In this document: one piece after another, positions 42,334-53,743 of the stretch
Position numbering within the stretch: the stretch's first letter is position 1
How the letters are laid out: every line of letters starts with the position of its first letter
Assembly: GCA_963281255.1 (NCBI GenBank)
Contig: OY725496.1
Coordinates: 1,054,001 to 1,118,000 of the forward strand
Direction of reading: 5' to 3'
Origin: Aphrocallistes beatrix
Lineage: Eukaryota; Porifera; Hexactinellida; Sceptrulophora; Aphrocallistidae
Length of the DNA stretch: 64,000 nt
Program-made: the position numbers and the translations under genes
Notes under the pieces: model-generated
What the model saw: only the letters and a program-made list of their open reading frames with translations
What the model was told of the DNA's origin: nothing
Database searches by the model: none

Positions 42334-42809
42334 CACTGCCTGAACAAAAGTATTCGTACACCCCATAATTCCCCATACAAATAGTTATAATACTGATTTA
42401 TTTAGCGAGTCAAGGTATTTAATTGGTAAGAGATACGCTTAATTTAACTTCAAATTCGAATTCTCCATATTCGAATTACTCACTTATTAATCTTTCAACT
42501 TGTTTACACTCCAACAAGGTTAAAATTTTCAAACTGCGCCACCTCATAACACTAATGCCATTATATACAATGGTGATCCCTCACGACATGTGTCATAGGA
42601 AAGCAAATGCTGAAAATACTTAATCTTGAAGAAGAGTAATTAAGTTGAAAACTTATAAAGTGGGTAATTTGAATGTAGGGAATTTGAATTTGAAGTTAAA
42701 TTAAGAGTATCTCTTACCATTTAAATACCTTGACTCGCTAAATAAATCAGTATTATAACTATTTGTATGAGGAATTATGGGGTGTACGAATACTTTTGTT
42801 CAGGCAGTG
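42334..42809. mobile_element. Tc1/mariner-type palindromic MITE with demonstrable empty site
   Basis: Ends CACTGCCTGAACAAAAGTAT and the inverse, 476 bp, TA at 42332-42333 and 42810-42811. The left long inverted repeat has the uninterrupted site (AGCATAGTTTTG at about 33670). The arms are inverse almost throughout. An open frame at 42423 is a palindrome artefact. Confidence 0.85.
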
Positions 42810-43084
42810 TATGCTAATTAATTATGCTGGCGTCATCATGATGACATAGCCAAAATTTACATCCACAATTTTCATCCTTTCCAGCTTTAATTGTTGCAAG
42901 AATTAATCTAAGATGTATTTTAATTAAAATATTAGTAAAAAAAGCCCCTCACAGAAGGGCTAGAAGTGTGCTTCCACATTCCTTGGATGATTACACAATG
43001 CATGTCATCGATTAACCTTAGGAAAATGACATTATTTTAGTAGAAATTAGAAAGCGATCAACCATTTCTTAAATAAGCATATAT

Positions 43085-43153
43085 CCCACAACTCTATCCT
43101 GCGGACACGCAGTGTCAGCATGCCCCGCAGCACAAGCAAGCGATGCGCGCTTG
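43085..43153 (+). mobile_element. Helitron-like 3' terminus
   Basis: GCGGACACGCAGTGTCAGC, GCACAAGCAAGCGATGCG, then CGCTTG|T. The body to the left is not recognisable. Confidence 0.55.
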
Positions 43154-43259
43154 TTATTGTTACTATTGATTTTCAATATGTTCATGAGTTGCGTATTAAG
43201 ATCATCAGAACTCATGGAAGCTTTAGGCCGGAGTTTACTTTATTAGTCTTATTCCTGAA

Positions 43260-43450
43260 ATGAAGAAATATTTACAAAACACAACTCCGCTGACCAATGT
43301 ATTTCCAGTGTTTGAATATTACAGTTGACTTTGATTTTATTGACCAATAAGGATTACACTTTACTCAATGCACATAAACAAGTTAGAAACACACTCTAAA
43401 CTTACACACTCTAAAAATTAACACACTCTAAACTTGAAATTTATATTATG
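43260..43450. repeat. diverged copy of the ACCAATCA repeat
   Basis: CTGACCAATGTATTTCCAG... ACAAGTTAGAAACACACTCT... AACTTGAAATTT; includes a short internal duplication (ACACACTCTAAA). Compare 3465-3770. Confidence 0.4.
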
Positions 43451-44443
43451 CAAATGCCTTACGAGTCTCTTATTGTAGCTGCACTATCTTCTGTTTACCG
43501 ACAGTTAAAAAAATGTTGAGGATTAACGAGCTAGTGAATGTCCACGTGGTAGTTAGTTTGCTGTGCATAAGTTCTGTAATTTCCGCAGACAGACTACTTT
43601 ATTAAATGTTCATTTGTCTATATTATTCTCTTCTCGTTATAATACTTAGTATGTTAGCATGTGCCAGGTGCATTATCAATGTCCATACACTAACACGAGT
43701 ACTGTAATTATGCAAACGAATACGTTTAGTTCGCAAATATTCAAAGTAAATTGGTGCACATCTTTAGAAATTGAAGGGAACTTGTGAGATAAGAAGAGCA
43801 GTTGTTTTAAATTATCAGCGTAAATGATTTAGAAAGGTTTAAATTAGATTGGAATTTTTTAAGAAGGATTTTTAATCAGATTATTATTATGTAAAGATAC
43901 TCTGTGTCTAGCTCCAAACATAGTAACACGAGTGATATAGTTACCAGGTTCAGAGAAAATATGCAAGGAATCCACTTTAATTCAGTCTTAACCAGGTGGT
44001 CATTTGAAACACAGCTCTCAGTTAATTCAAACAAACGATTGCTATGTAGAATTCAAAGAACAGGACTTTAAGGATTTCTTTGTTATAACACCTACTCTGC
44101 TACAAATGTATTTGATCATGTAAAGTATTTCATATTTGATAAATGTTTGAAATTAAAAGAAAAAGTATTCATAAGTTGAAGGTGTCAGCTAGAGTCCTCA
44201 TTTGCCTCTGCCAGACAAGTGGTTCGACAATGGCATTTACATTCTCAGTGTCTGTGTTTGTTTATTTACATCAGTGCGTATAAGCAACTAGCATTGCGCA
44301 ACTAAGTTCTATCTCTGTATAAATATATTTTATTTAAGATTAGTGTGTCATTTGTTTGTATTACTGTTTGATCAATTCTGGATGTCATTCACTGAACTGG
44401 GATAGGTAAGTACACATAAGATGGACCAAATTCCGTGAATAGC
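43451..44443. other. about 1 kb without recognised features
   Basis: No open frame over 60 codons with family resemblance, no terminal repeats. Confidence 0.4.
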
Positions 44444-44451
44444 AGCAGCGC

Positions 44452-45732
44452 CAGAGACGTAGCTTACACCTATGTCGCCCGGGGCGGATGTATTTCATGC
44501 CGCCCCTCAACACATATTTCTACCTCAACTTGGCAAGTGTATCTTATATATTAAAATGCTAGGATTTTTTTTTTGTGTTTGTCCGAATTGATTGAAGAAT
44601 TGGGGAGTCAAAGAAGTGTGAAAATTGGCATGTAGGTGTTAAATGATATTACTACGATTTAGTTCTAAGATCTAAGCGAAATTTTCACATCTCTGCCAAA
44701 AAAATGGAAAACAATTTTTCACAACTTTTCTATCCAAAATAAATGACTACACTATCACAATAGAAATCATTGTACAAGTATGAAATTTTTGAAGTATTAA
44801 TAACAATGATAATAGATCGTCATTGTTATTAATACCTCAAAGCCACAAAATGTTTGATATCTTAAATGTATTATAATGTATGGCAATAAAAAAAGATTAT
44901 GTGCATATTTTAACACCTTTATATACATATTTTCACACCATTTGATGAATTTTGAAAATAATGCTAGAGATAAGCTTCCAACGAGTGACATGGGGTTTTA
45001 GGGGTGTAGATTTCGAACATCATATTTTCAGATGTATATGATAAATTATTTGTTTACTTTTGTTTACATTAGATACATAAAGTAAACAAATCTCAAAAAT
45101 ATGCTAGAAACTTGCTTTCAACGGTTGACATGGGGTTTTCAGGGGTGTAGATTTCGAATATCATATTTTCGAGTAAATTTGATAATCAATTTGTTTACTT
45201 TTGTTTACAATAGATACATAACTAAACAAATTACAAAATTAGGCTAGAAACTAGCATCCAACGGTTGACATGGGGTTTTTAGTGTTGTAGATTTAGAATA
45301 TTATATTTTCGGATCCATATGGAAATTCGTTGACCTTTGTTTACAATATTTATATAAAGGAAAAGAATTCCCAAAATATGTTAGATTGAGTAAATCCAGG
45401 CGCCCGCAGGGCGACTCTGTGGACACACAGTGTCCGCAAGCCGCGCAGCGCAAGCAAGCGAAGCGTGCTTGTTAACTTAATTTGTGGTGTTTTTTTTTCC
45501 CATTTATATTTTTAATTGTGAATAGACAAAACCATTAGAATTTCAGATTTGAAATTAATTCAAAATACTATTCATACTCGTATTAGCTAAAAGCATGTTC
45601 AAATTCAAAATACTTTGGAAAAACTCTGAGTTTACCAATATATATTTTATGAAACACAAGGTCAAGTGCCGCCCCCTATTAAGCGCCGCCCGGGGCGGTT
45701 CGCCCCCCCCCGCCCCCCTAGCTACGCCACTG
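44452..45732. mobile_element. hAT element interrupted by a Helitron-like element
   Basis: Ends CAGAGACGTAGCTTACACC and CCCTAGCTACGCCACTG. Target duplication AGCAGCGC at 44444-44451 and 45733-45740 is perfect. CCGCCCGGGGCGG text lies near both ends. Without the nested 930 bp the hAT element is about 350 bp, a MITE. Confidence 0.85.
44542..45471 (+). mobile_element. Helitron-like element, second subfamily, complete (930 bp)
   Basis: A|TCTTATATATTAAAATGCTA at 44542; three repeats of a TTTGTTTACTTTTGTTTACA / GACATGGGGTTTT block; then AGGCGCCCGCAGGGCG, GTGGACACACAGTGTCCGC, a GCGCAGCGCAAGCAAGCG stem and CTTG|T at 45468-45471. Inserted between A and T of the hAT MITE without duplication, as Helitrons do. 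Confidence 0.8.
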
Positions 45733-45740
45733 AGCAGCGC

Positions 45741-46196
45741 TATTCTATTTAGTTTCTCATTTAATTTTGATCTCCATTTATTTGCATTTAAACCTCATTA
45801 CCATTACTTCCTTAAAGTACATAACTACATCTCACTTCTATCACCAGGAATGACAGAGTGTAGTACTGATAGTATCGACTTCTCTATTCATGATCCTACA
45901 GCACTCACAAACCAATAGTTTCCTACTCTATTTCCGTGTCTGCAGACTTGAAGTTACTCACGAGTAGTCTTTGACATCATCAGTGGAGCATGTGTCACTG
46001 TATCAGCTGTTCGTGGAAGATGTGATCTTGATATGGTAAAGCTAGGAGTGCAGCACTTCTTCGCTAGTGTGTCGAAGAAATTTTTATTTCATATTGCTTC
46101 TTGATCGTTGTTTGAGTCGTATATACTCTATTCATAGTCTCAATAGCTGTATCTACAAGTAATCTTAGAGTTAATTTTAAATACTTGGGGCGTTCA
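45741..46196. other. non-coding stretch
   Basis: No gene recognised. Confidence 0.35.
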
Positions 46197-46733
46197 AAAA
46201 GTTCTAATCCCATATCTGCTTCTCAAATGATAGTGAAAATAGGATATTTTTGATTTTTCCATTGTATTCCTTAGGGGATCAGCTTCCAAATTGTATATTA
46301 GTTTATTTTAAAAAGACAATTATTGTGGTTCCTACATTAGATTTTTGTACGTCGATTTAAAGTAGTCCCTTTGAACGTGATTTTTGGTGTTCCCTTGGAT
46401 ATATTTCAGTATTGAGCAAATTTAGGTTAAAATATCCCGCCATCGAATTCTACACTAAAATTAATATATAAATTGAATTATCTGAAATATTCTAGTTTTA
46501 GGCTGAGGGAATAATGTGTTTTGAAGTGGTTTACAACCATTTTTGTCCCACTTTTTAAGTGGCGAAAATTGATCAAATATCTACCAATAGTGAAATGATA
46601 TTTTTTAACACGAGCAATTTTATTGAACACCTCCCGTTTACTCTTTCACATTGGTTATTAATTATTTAACCATTTAATGATCGCATTCTGCGATTTTCAA
46701 AATTTTTATTCTCCAAATTTAGTTTTAAGCATA

Positions 46734-47925
46734 GTCTACTATATATAAGGCCTCAGAGTAACTTGCGGATTTGGGATTAGGGATGCGGTAGAAGATGGTT
46801 GAACTAATACATGACCTGCCTTAAATCGATAAACAAAGCGCAATAGAGCTTAGGAATGTATTACCAGCATATATAAATATAGTGTCAAAGTACCCATATC
46901 CGTTGTTAAAATTTAGATTAGTCATCATATGGTTGCGCAATAGGGTATATTTATGACAAATTTGGTGATTTTCAGAGGTCGTTTAAGGGCACTTCTAAGT
47001 GTTTTTATCATAAAACTTTTCGCATAGAACTGAGATGTGAATGGGTTAATACGAGAAATTTTGAATTTTTTCATGGAATGTTGCTACATTCCAGTGTTGC
47101 TATGGAAACTTGTTTTAGTCAGTTGGGGTCATATCTTGAAAGCCGCGATAGCTAGACATTCAAATGTAATTCCATTTGATAGTCAATAGACTATTTCCTA
47201 TTAATTTAACCCGTGCACGTCCAGGAATGTTGAAGTGAAAGTGAAAGTGGATTGAAAGTTAACTGAAAATGAAAGCTGGGTCATTTCTATTTATACCTTT
47301 AACCCCAAGTATTCCTCGGGTTTTAAGTGATAAAATTTCGACGTCTAAAATTCTATGGTATACGAGTAATTAGATAATTTATCATATTGATCACATTTGG
47401 TAATTTGTCGAATATCTCGTAAACCATAATTTAGACGTCGAAATTATATTATCGCTTAATAGGAAGTACTCTATTTGCTATCAAATGAAATTACATTTGA
47501 ATGTCTAGCCATCACGGTTCTCAAGATATAACCCCAACTGACCAAAACACGTTTCCATAGCAACACTGGAATGTAGCAACATTCCATGAAAAAAATACAA
47601 ATTTTTCGTATTAACCCATTCACATCTCAGTTCTATGAGAAAAGTTTTATAATAAAAACACTTAGAAGTACCCTTAAACGACCTCTGAAAATCACCAAAT
47701 TTGTCACAAATATACCCTATTGCGCAACCATATGATGACTAATCTAAATTTTAACAACGGATATGGGTACTTTGATACCATATTTATATATACTGGTAAT
47801 GCATTCCTAAGCTCTATTGTGCCTTGTTAATGATTTAAGGCAGCTCATGTATTAGTTCAACCATCTTCTAACGCATCCCTAGTCAAGTTACTCTGAGGCC
47901 TTATATACAATAGGCTATGTTTTAA
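46734..47925. mobile_element. foldback element, complete (about 1.19 kb)
   Basis: Arms of about 480 bp are inverse: AAGGCCTCAGAGTAACTTGC / inverse at the ends, ATTCCAGTGTTGCTATGGAA / inverse inside. The unique centre (about 47210-47320) has no gene. A half copy is at 23137. Confidence 0.8.
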
Positions 47926-47989
47926 GCTATTTTCAATGGGGAGATTCCAACTTTTCGACACTATTCTAAACCGATGTGATCCCTTAAGG

Positions 47990-48164
47990 CAGGTATGTCA
48001 AACTCGAATCGGATAGTGGGCCAATTTCAAAACACCAGCTCTTCCCCGGATCATGATAGAAATGATAAATTTTAACTACTGATTCATTCAATTATAATAT
48101 TTTTTCGCAACTGGCTGGCGGGCCACCTTTGAACAACCTGCGGGCCACCAGTTTGACACGCCTG
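47990..48164. mobile_element. hAT MITE (CAGGTATGTCAAACT) with 8-bp target duplication
   Basis: Ends CAGGTATGTCAAACT and AGTTTGACACGCCTG; CCTTAAGG at 47982-47989 and 48165-48172. GGGCCA/TGGCGGGCCACC inside. 175 bp. Confidence 0.8.
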
Positions 48165-48240
48165 CCTTAAGGAATACAATGGACATATCGCAAAGATCCC
48201 ATTTTTGCTATCATTTGAGCTACAGATATGGGATTAGAAA

Positions 48241-49044
48241 TTGGAGACCATAGTACCTAGCGACTAAGGTGATCCACAATGGCTCACTCTACTTGGGACC
48301 TATGGATTAGTAGGGCGATTTTGGACATATCGTATTGTGGCTAATAGGAGATAATAACCTTCGACAAATTATTGGTAGAGCCAGATACTTAACGTCTCTG
48401 AAAAACTGATATGCAAGCTAAAATGATCGTTGTAAGACATAAATTATCTTAGAGTCTGAATCACCAACAATGCCTTCAGGCCTCAATAAACCACTGAAAT
48501 CATCACTGGTTTCATTAATAAACTCAACATTGTCTGAAAAAGCTACTATGCATACATAATGCCTTGCACGACATAAATTTCTTCAGTTCTTGGATCGATT
48601 ACATTCCCTCTAGCAATTTTTTACTGCGTCATGAGCCATAATCGGGACCAGGGAGTGCCCGAGCCCACCTCCAGTCCCCCTGGGTTCCGCGCCTTTGGGA
48701 CTACACTCCAGATTGTATTGAATATCGTTGATTGCTAGAAAATAAAAGTATTATACAATATTGAAATTTTTATTTAATGAAATCTAAAAACCTTTGCCAG
48801 ATTCATTCTATGAATTCAAATTCTATCAGAATATTTTATGTAATGTTTTCTAAAGTCTTAACAAAGAGATCTAGATATATTACAAGGCCTCTCTTAATTC
48901 TTTCTCTGTTATTTGATAGCCTACAGCGTCACATTATTAATCCTATAATAATATACGAGATTCTCCTGTTGTAACTTTAGTATTAACAACTCTCTATTGC
49001 TCATTTTGGAAATAGAAAGCAGATTTACTTGTATATTCTAAGCA
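48241..49044. other. intergenic stretch before NHL gene
   Basis: 48305-48390 is a dispersed repeat (inverse of 14115-14200). No TATAAATAG before the next gene, unlike the other family members. Confidence 0.4.
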
Positions 49045-49932
49045 ATGCTAGGTAGGTTTCCTGCCGTTCCACAACTCCTTGATACATCTAAGGCAGATCC
49101 ATATCCTATTTTCGACCACGCGATAGAGATAACACAGAAAGGAATATACCTTGCACAGTTGAGCTATCCTAGTGCTATCGCTATCGATTCAAAGACTAAA
49201 GAAATGTATGTGCTACAAGACACTCCGGCTAGCATATTCGTTTTTTCAGATATAGGTAAGTTTATCGAAGTAATCAGACTTAAGAAGATAAGTTTCCCAC
49301 ATGGGATTGCTATCCATGAAGACAATATCTACCTTACAGGCTATCTAAGTCATTATATTTTCCATTTCAAAAAAAAGTCGACGGGCATTTATTTAGTTTC
49401 TAAAAATGGGGGATACGGACAGTCTACTGGAAAGTTCTCCCATCCAAAGCAACTGACTATCTCATCTTACGGAGAACTCTTTATTGCTGATTTTTCAAAC
49501 AATCGTATTCAAATACTGGCCAGCGATCTGCACTATCAACAACCAATATCGCATCATTGCATGAAGTTACCTGAAGATGTTAAACTTAGAGATGAAGAGG
49601 TGTATGTACTCTGTAAGGGAACTCCTTTTTTTTGGGAGCCTCCTTTTGTTCATGTTTTCTCTCGTGCCAGTGAGAAAATACGCTCTCTAGCTATCCCCGT
49701 CCATGGTCCATTCTTCTGCCTGGACACTGTCGGGAATATATTTATTACAAATCTTACTACAGCCCGGATAAATATATTCTCAAAAAATGGAAAGCTTCTT
49801 AACACATTGATAAAACCAAATTATGGAGTGGGATTTATCCAGAATGCAAAGGGAATGGCTTTAATTGACGATTTCAAATTGATTGTTGCTTCTAGCAGTA
49901 CTATAAGCTTGTGTATGTTCTCATCATTTTAG
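49045..49932 (+). CDS. intact, divergent NHL-repeat beta-propeller protein (295 residues)
   Basis: Single exon, MLGRFPAVPQLLDTS start, TAG at 49930. Blades: SYPSAIAIDSKTKEMYVLQD (about 40-59), KISFPHGIAIHEDNIYLTG, the canonical STGKFSHPKQLTISSYGELF then IADFSNNRIQILASD (about 130-165), KLPEDVKLRDEEVYVLC, FFCLDTVGNIFITNLTTARI and FIQNAKGMALIDDF to the end. Six blades fill the protein. No other domain, signal peptide or membrane segment. Similar layout to the 11873 protein but much diverged, so an older duplicate. The open frame kept despite divergence argues for selection. Ligand unknown. Confidence 0.85.
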   Translation: MLGRFPAVPQLLDTSKADPYPIFDHAIEITQKGIYLAQLSYPSAIAIDSKTKEMYVLQDTPASIFVFSDIGKFIEVIRLKKISFPHGIAIHEDNIYLTGYLSHYIFHFKKKSTGIYLVSKNGGYGQSTGKFSHPKQLTISSYGELFIADFSNNRIQILASDLHYQQPISHHCMKLPEDVKLRDEEVYVLCKGTPFFWEPPFVHVFSRASEKIRSLAIPVHGPFFCLDTVGNIFITNLTTARINIFSKNGKLLNTLIKPNYGVGFIQNAKGMALIDDFKLIVASSSTISLCMFSSF

Positions 49933-50457
49933 TGAATCTCGATTTTTGTTTTATCGTTTGTTACCAGAATGAATACAGTCAATAATTTGATGCTGGTTTG
50001 TGTATGGCAGGAATATAGTTGTATGCTGTAGACGTAGATGTCATGGTCGTAGGATGCGGTGCGGCATGTGCGGCGGTCGCCACACCAATGTTATCGGCTG
50101 TCCGCGGCGTAGGTGAGGCATAAGTGCGGCATGGGTCGTGCACCATATTTAGATAAGATGCAGAACAGCCTGATAATCCTACAGTCTAAGTCGCCAAATG
50201 TGTATACTTCAGTAATTTATTCAAAATAGATTAACTCTCGCTTTTTATTTGGTTGAGTTGCAATACTTCTTAATAATATATTATATTATTTGTTTTGTAA
50301 ATCTAATGTTAAGACCATCTTTGATTATTCTGAGGCCAAGACAGGCCCTATTGATTCCTTCGCCGCACCAATAAATATTTGCTTTCTATGGCCCTGGATG
50401 TGTATACTAAGCAAAATTTGTTGACATATTAGTTGTAGACGATATTGAATTACGTTG
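49933..50457. other. intergenic stretch with a GC-rich patch
   Basis: 50040-50140 is unusually GC-rich (GGTGCGGCATGTGCGGCGG) with repeated TGCGGCATG; not coding by inspection. Confidence 0.35.
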
Positions 50458-50459
50458 TA

Positions 50460-50746
50460 CAGTACACCCTCGCTAATCCGAACACTTCATTCTTAATATC
50501 CGAACACCCAAAATATAATTTTATTCGCCTCTATGCTTTAAATAAACGTTTATAAACTTAAATATATCAATAAGATTGAGAAACCTCATTAAATAAACAA
50601 TCTAGCGAAATAATATCCTTAATATTCTAACAATACAAATTTATTATAATAATTAGCGATATTTCAATAATCGGAACAAATTCACTAATCCGAACGATTA
50701 TTTCGAACATTAGAACAGAGCTGTTCGGATTAGCGAGAGTGTACTG
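50460..50746. mobile_element. Tigger/pogo-type MITE (CAGTACACCCTCGCTAATCC)
   Basis: Ends CAGTACACCCTCGCTAATCC and GGATTAGCGAGAGTGTACTG flanked by TA. Copy of 16376-16717. Confidence 0.8.
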
Positions 50747-51007
50747 TAGTCTAAATTTAATTGATTTCTCTCATTTTAATTGTAACAACAAATTACAAGA
50801 GCACATATTCAGGATAAGGATTGGTCCATTTTAGACAAGATAGTATTATTGTAATAGAAGATAATAACCTTCGACAAATTATTGTTGATACTATAGTCCT
50901 ATTAACCTTATCGAAACCAATGTCGATGCATTAGATAGAAAGATTAAATTACGATATACTACTTACTAGTGGAGTACAATACCTAACTCACTGAGAATAA
51001 TCATCTA
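50747..51007. other. spacer without genes
   Basis: Contains a short repeat piece (GATAATAACCTTCGACAAAT) shared with 48345. Confidence 0.35.
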
Positions 51008-51345
51008 CAAGCGTGCTTCGCTTGCTTGCGCTGCGCGGCTTGCGGATACTGCGTGTTCGTAGATTTACCCAGTGGACGCTTGGGGATATTAGAGAAACAA
51101 TACGTCGCTTTCTTGTTACATTAATGCAATCAGAACTGTAGCAGAAATTTTGTTTCATGATAAATATAATTTACTTCATATTAATTCAACTGATCATGAA
51201 TGTAAGCTCAATTTGAATACACAAAGTTCACATTGCTAAATATTATTATACTTAAATAATCAATTCCAGTCCATGTCGTTAATAGTTATTTTATGATCGA
51301 ATTGACTGATCGTAGCATATAACACACTTTAATTGTTGCTAACAA
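51008..51345 (-). mobile_element. Helitron-like 3' part, third subfamily
   Basis: CAAGCGTGCTTCGCTTGC, GCGCGGCTTGCGGATACTG, GTAGATTTACCCAGTGGACG and body as at 34515-34870. 5' end not found. Confidence 0.6.
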
Positions 51346-51539
51346 TCAAATGATAGACTCAAAATAACAGTATTCAATCATTTATATGAAATAGAATCGT
51401 GTGAATGGCATTATAAAAGGCTGATAATTGATTGGTTCTCACATAAACCAATGAATTTCAATCACAAATAGTTCTTTTGATTGTATGATAATTCACTACT
51501 ATTCCAATGTATTTGCATTATAAAATAATCGAATTCGAT

Positions 51540-51720
51540 TAGTCAGTACATTTTGTCACCTATCTCGGCGAGGTGTGAACATTTCGCTTAGATCTTCAAA
51601 TTTAATCTTAGATTCATCATTTAACACCCTACATGCCAATTTTCGTATCTCTACAACTTGCCAATTCTTCAATCAATTCGGACAAACAAACAAAAAATCG
51701 TAGTGTTTTAATATTTAAGA
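51540..51720 (-). mobile_element. Helitron-like 5' fragment, second subfamily
   Basis: Complement of TCTTAAATATTAAAACACTA ends at 51720; AATTCTTCAATCAATTCGGA follows the family. About 180 bp kept. Confidence 0.6.
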
Positions 51721-52021
51721 TACGTACAGTGCCATGGAGAGATTTTTGGGCCCTCTGGCTAAGTTGGAACCGGGGCCCACTAATTATTTCCCTGAAAATG
51801 TTTAGCTGTATATTTTATGCATAGAAGTTTCGATCTAATACGTTTAATGTGATCCTATAAATAGTATATATTTCTATTACATCATCTAAATATATGTAAT
51901 TATAACAGACAAAGTTCTCTAAAGTAACCTCTTCTAGCTTTTGTGAACCTGATTTGTGGCTGTAAGACATAATTGATCGCTAACATTAATACGAGTATAG
52001 CCAAATATTTGTTTCCACGTA

Positions 52022-52655
52022 TCTTATATATTAAAATGCTAGGATTTGTTTGTTTGTCCGAATTGATTGAATAATTGGCAAGTCGTAGAGATACGAAAAT
52101 TGGCATGTTGGTGTCAAATGATGAACCTAGGATTAAGTTCGAAAATCTAAGCAAAATTTTCACACCTATAAAAAAAAATGGAAAACAATTTTTCACACCT
52201 TTCCTATACAATAATACACAATAGAAATCATTGTACGACACTATTGTAGGCTGTCATTGTTATTAACACTTCAAAGCAATAACTTACACAAATGTCTCAA
52301 TTATATTATAGTGTATGGAAGTAAAAAAGGTTATGTGTATATTTTCACACTTTTATATACATATTTTCACATTTTTATATACATATTTTCACACGATTTG
52401 ACGAATTTTGAAAATTATGCTAGACTAACTTCCAACGGTCGACATGGGCGTAGATTTCGAATATCATATTTTCAGATCGATTTAATAAATTCTTTGTTTA
52501 CTATTGCTTACAATAGATACATAAAGTAAACAAATTCCAAAAATAGGCTCGAGACTTGCTTCCAACTGTTGACATGGGGTTTTAAGTGGTGTAGAATTCG
52601 AATATTATATTTTCAGATCGATATGATAAATTATTTGTTTACTTATATTATTCAT
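52022..52655 (+). mobile_element. Helitron-like element, second subfamily, 3' truncated
   Basis: A|TCTTATATATTAAAATGCTA start, two TTGTTTAC...GACATGGG blocks, then it breaks off before the terminal hairpins. Confidence 0.65.
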
Positions 52656-52859
52656 AGAGCACATTCGAGCTTATAACTGGGCTCTAGCATTCGCTTCACT
52701 CAGCGTTAATCTCGATAAAGAGTTAGCGCTAAGCACTGAGTTCTATTTAAAGTATACTATATATAATTTCTGTTCATTCAATTTCAAGTCCTAAATAATT
52801 AATACAATGACATTCTTTAACTCATGGATCATAAAATTTTGTTTTGTTCTCTGTTCAAT

Positions 52860-53208
52860 TTTTTCCCGCTTTAATCGCCAAATGGAGTACCAGGCTGCTC
52901 ATTACGCGAAGTAGAGCTCTCAGGAGAAGGCTTAGCGGTTTGAAGCGCAGTTGAGGTACCAGACTGCTAGGAATACAAAGCAGTACTCCTCACAGAGGTC
53001 TGCTCATCTGAGATATCAGAGAACGTATCAGTTCGCTAAGAGTAGAGGTAACTTTACATTTCTTAATATTGCACGTTCTATGCAAGTAACTGAAACTTCT
53101 GATAACATAATTGACGAATTTTCAGTTGGTCCGATGGAATATCACTGTTCACATTGTAATGCTAAATTTTGTGAGAGTGAAAAACTTTCCACTAGCACTG
53201 TTGTGTAG
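52860..53208 (+). pseudogene. Helitron rolling-circle transposase N-terminal fragment
   Basis: Basic, repetitive start (LRYQTARNTKQYSSQRSAHL, LRYQRTYQFAKSRGN) ending in MEYHCSHCNAKFCESEKLST. The C-x-x-C-x-A...E-K-L pattern is that of the N-terminal zinc part of Helitron Rep/helicase proteins; Rep HUH and helicase domains are absent. The upstream frame has stops. The only autonomous Helitron trace in the window. Confidence 0.5.
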
Positions 53209-53739
53209 ATCTGTGAGATCGTAGAACCACGAGATTCTAATACTACATAACCATGGATGGTTTTGTAGAATTCTGAGATTATCCGTAGAATCGTGAGATA
53301 TTGTTTCGCTTACTCAAATCGCCTTCTGGTTCAATTGGTTTAATCGTAAATTGATAACTACTTCCACAAAATTGTGGCACGTAACACAATTTGATGGCAC
53401 GCGACACAATTTGATGGCACGCGACATAATTTACTATGATAAACCCCCATATGAACCTTAAATGCAAAATAAAATTCGTCCATGGTTCATATGGGGTTTT
53501 ACCAAATTAATTGTGCCGTGTGCCATTAAATTGTGTCGAGTACCATCAACTTGCGTCGCGTGACACTATTTAGTGGCGATAGTAATCAAGTTATGATGAA
53601 ACCGGTTGAACCACATGGTCGTTTGAGTGAATGAAACAAAATCTCAAGATTCTACGGATAATCTCAGAATTCTACGCTACAAAGCCATTCATGTGTATGT
53701 AATATGTAGTATAAGAATCTCATAGATCTACGATCTCAC
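53205..53739. mobile_element. foldback MITE (GTAGATCTGTGAGATCGTAG ends)
   Basis: Ends GTAGATCTGTGAGATCGTAG and CATAGATCTACGATCTCAC are inverse, as are ATTCTGAGATTATCCGTAGA and TCTACGGATAATCTCAGAAT. The centre has tandem GGCACGCGACACAATTTGAT units. Its left edge cuts the Helitron fragment. Confidence 0.65.
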
Positions 53740-53743
53740 GGGA

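Larger units (their letters stand above)
41640..43012 (-). repeat. right long inverted repeat (partner 33471-34300)
   Basis: Carries the same ordered blocks as the left repeat in inverse: TAGTAGCACAGTACTAAAAT, GGCGGCCGTAAGTGGTGCAC, TCAGCATCATTACGTAGCAT, TGACGTCATCATGATGACAC and finally the half hairpin GCCCCTCACAGAAGGGC. Two insertions distinguish it: a Helitron-like 5' end (about 41985-42074) and a Tc1-type MITE (42334-42809). Confidence 0.75.
46197..48240. repeat. outer inverted pair around a foldback
   Basis: 46205-46280 (AATCCCATATCTG, CAAATGATAGTGAAAATAGG, TCCATTGTATTCCTTAGG) recurs inverted at 48170-48240. The 46190 text GGGGCGTTCAAAAAGTTC resembles a mariner end. The pair encloses the foldback 46734-47925 and a hAT MITE. 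Confidence 0.45.
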
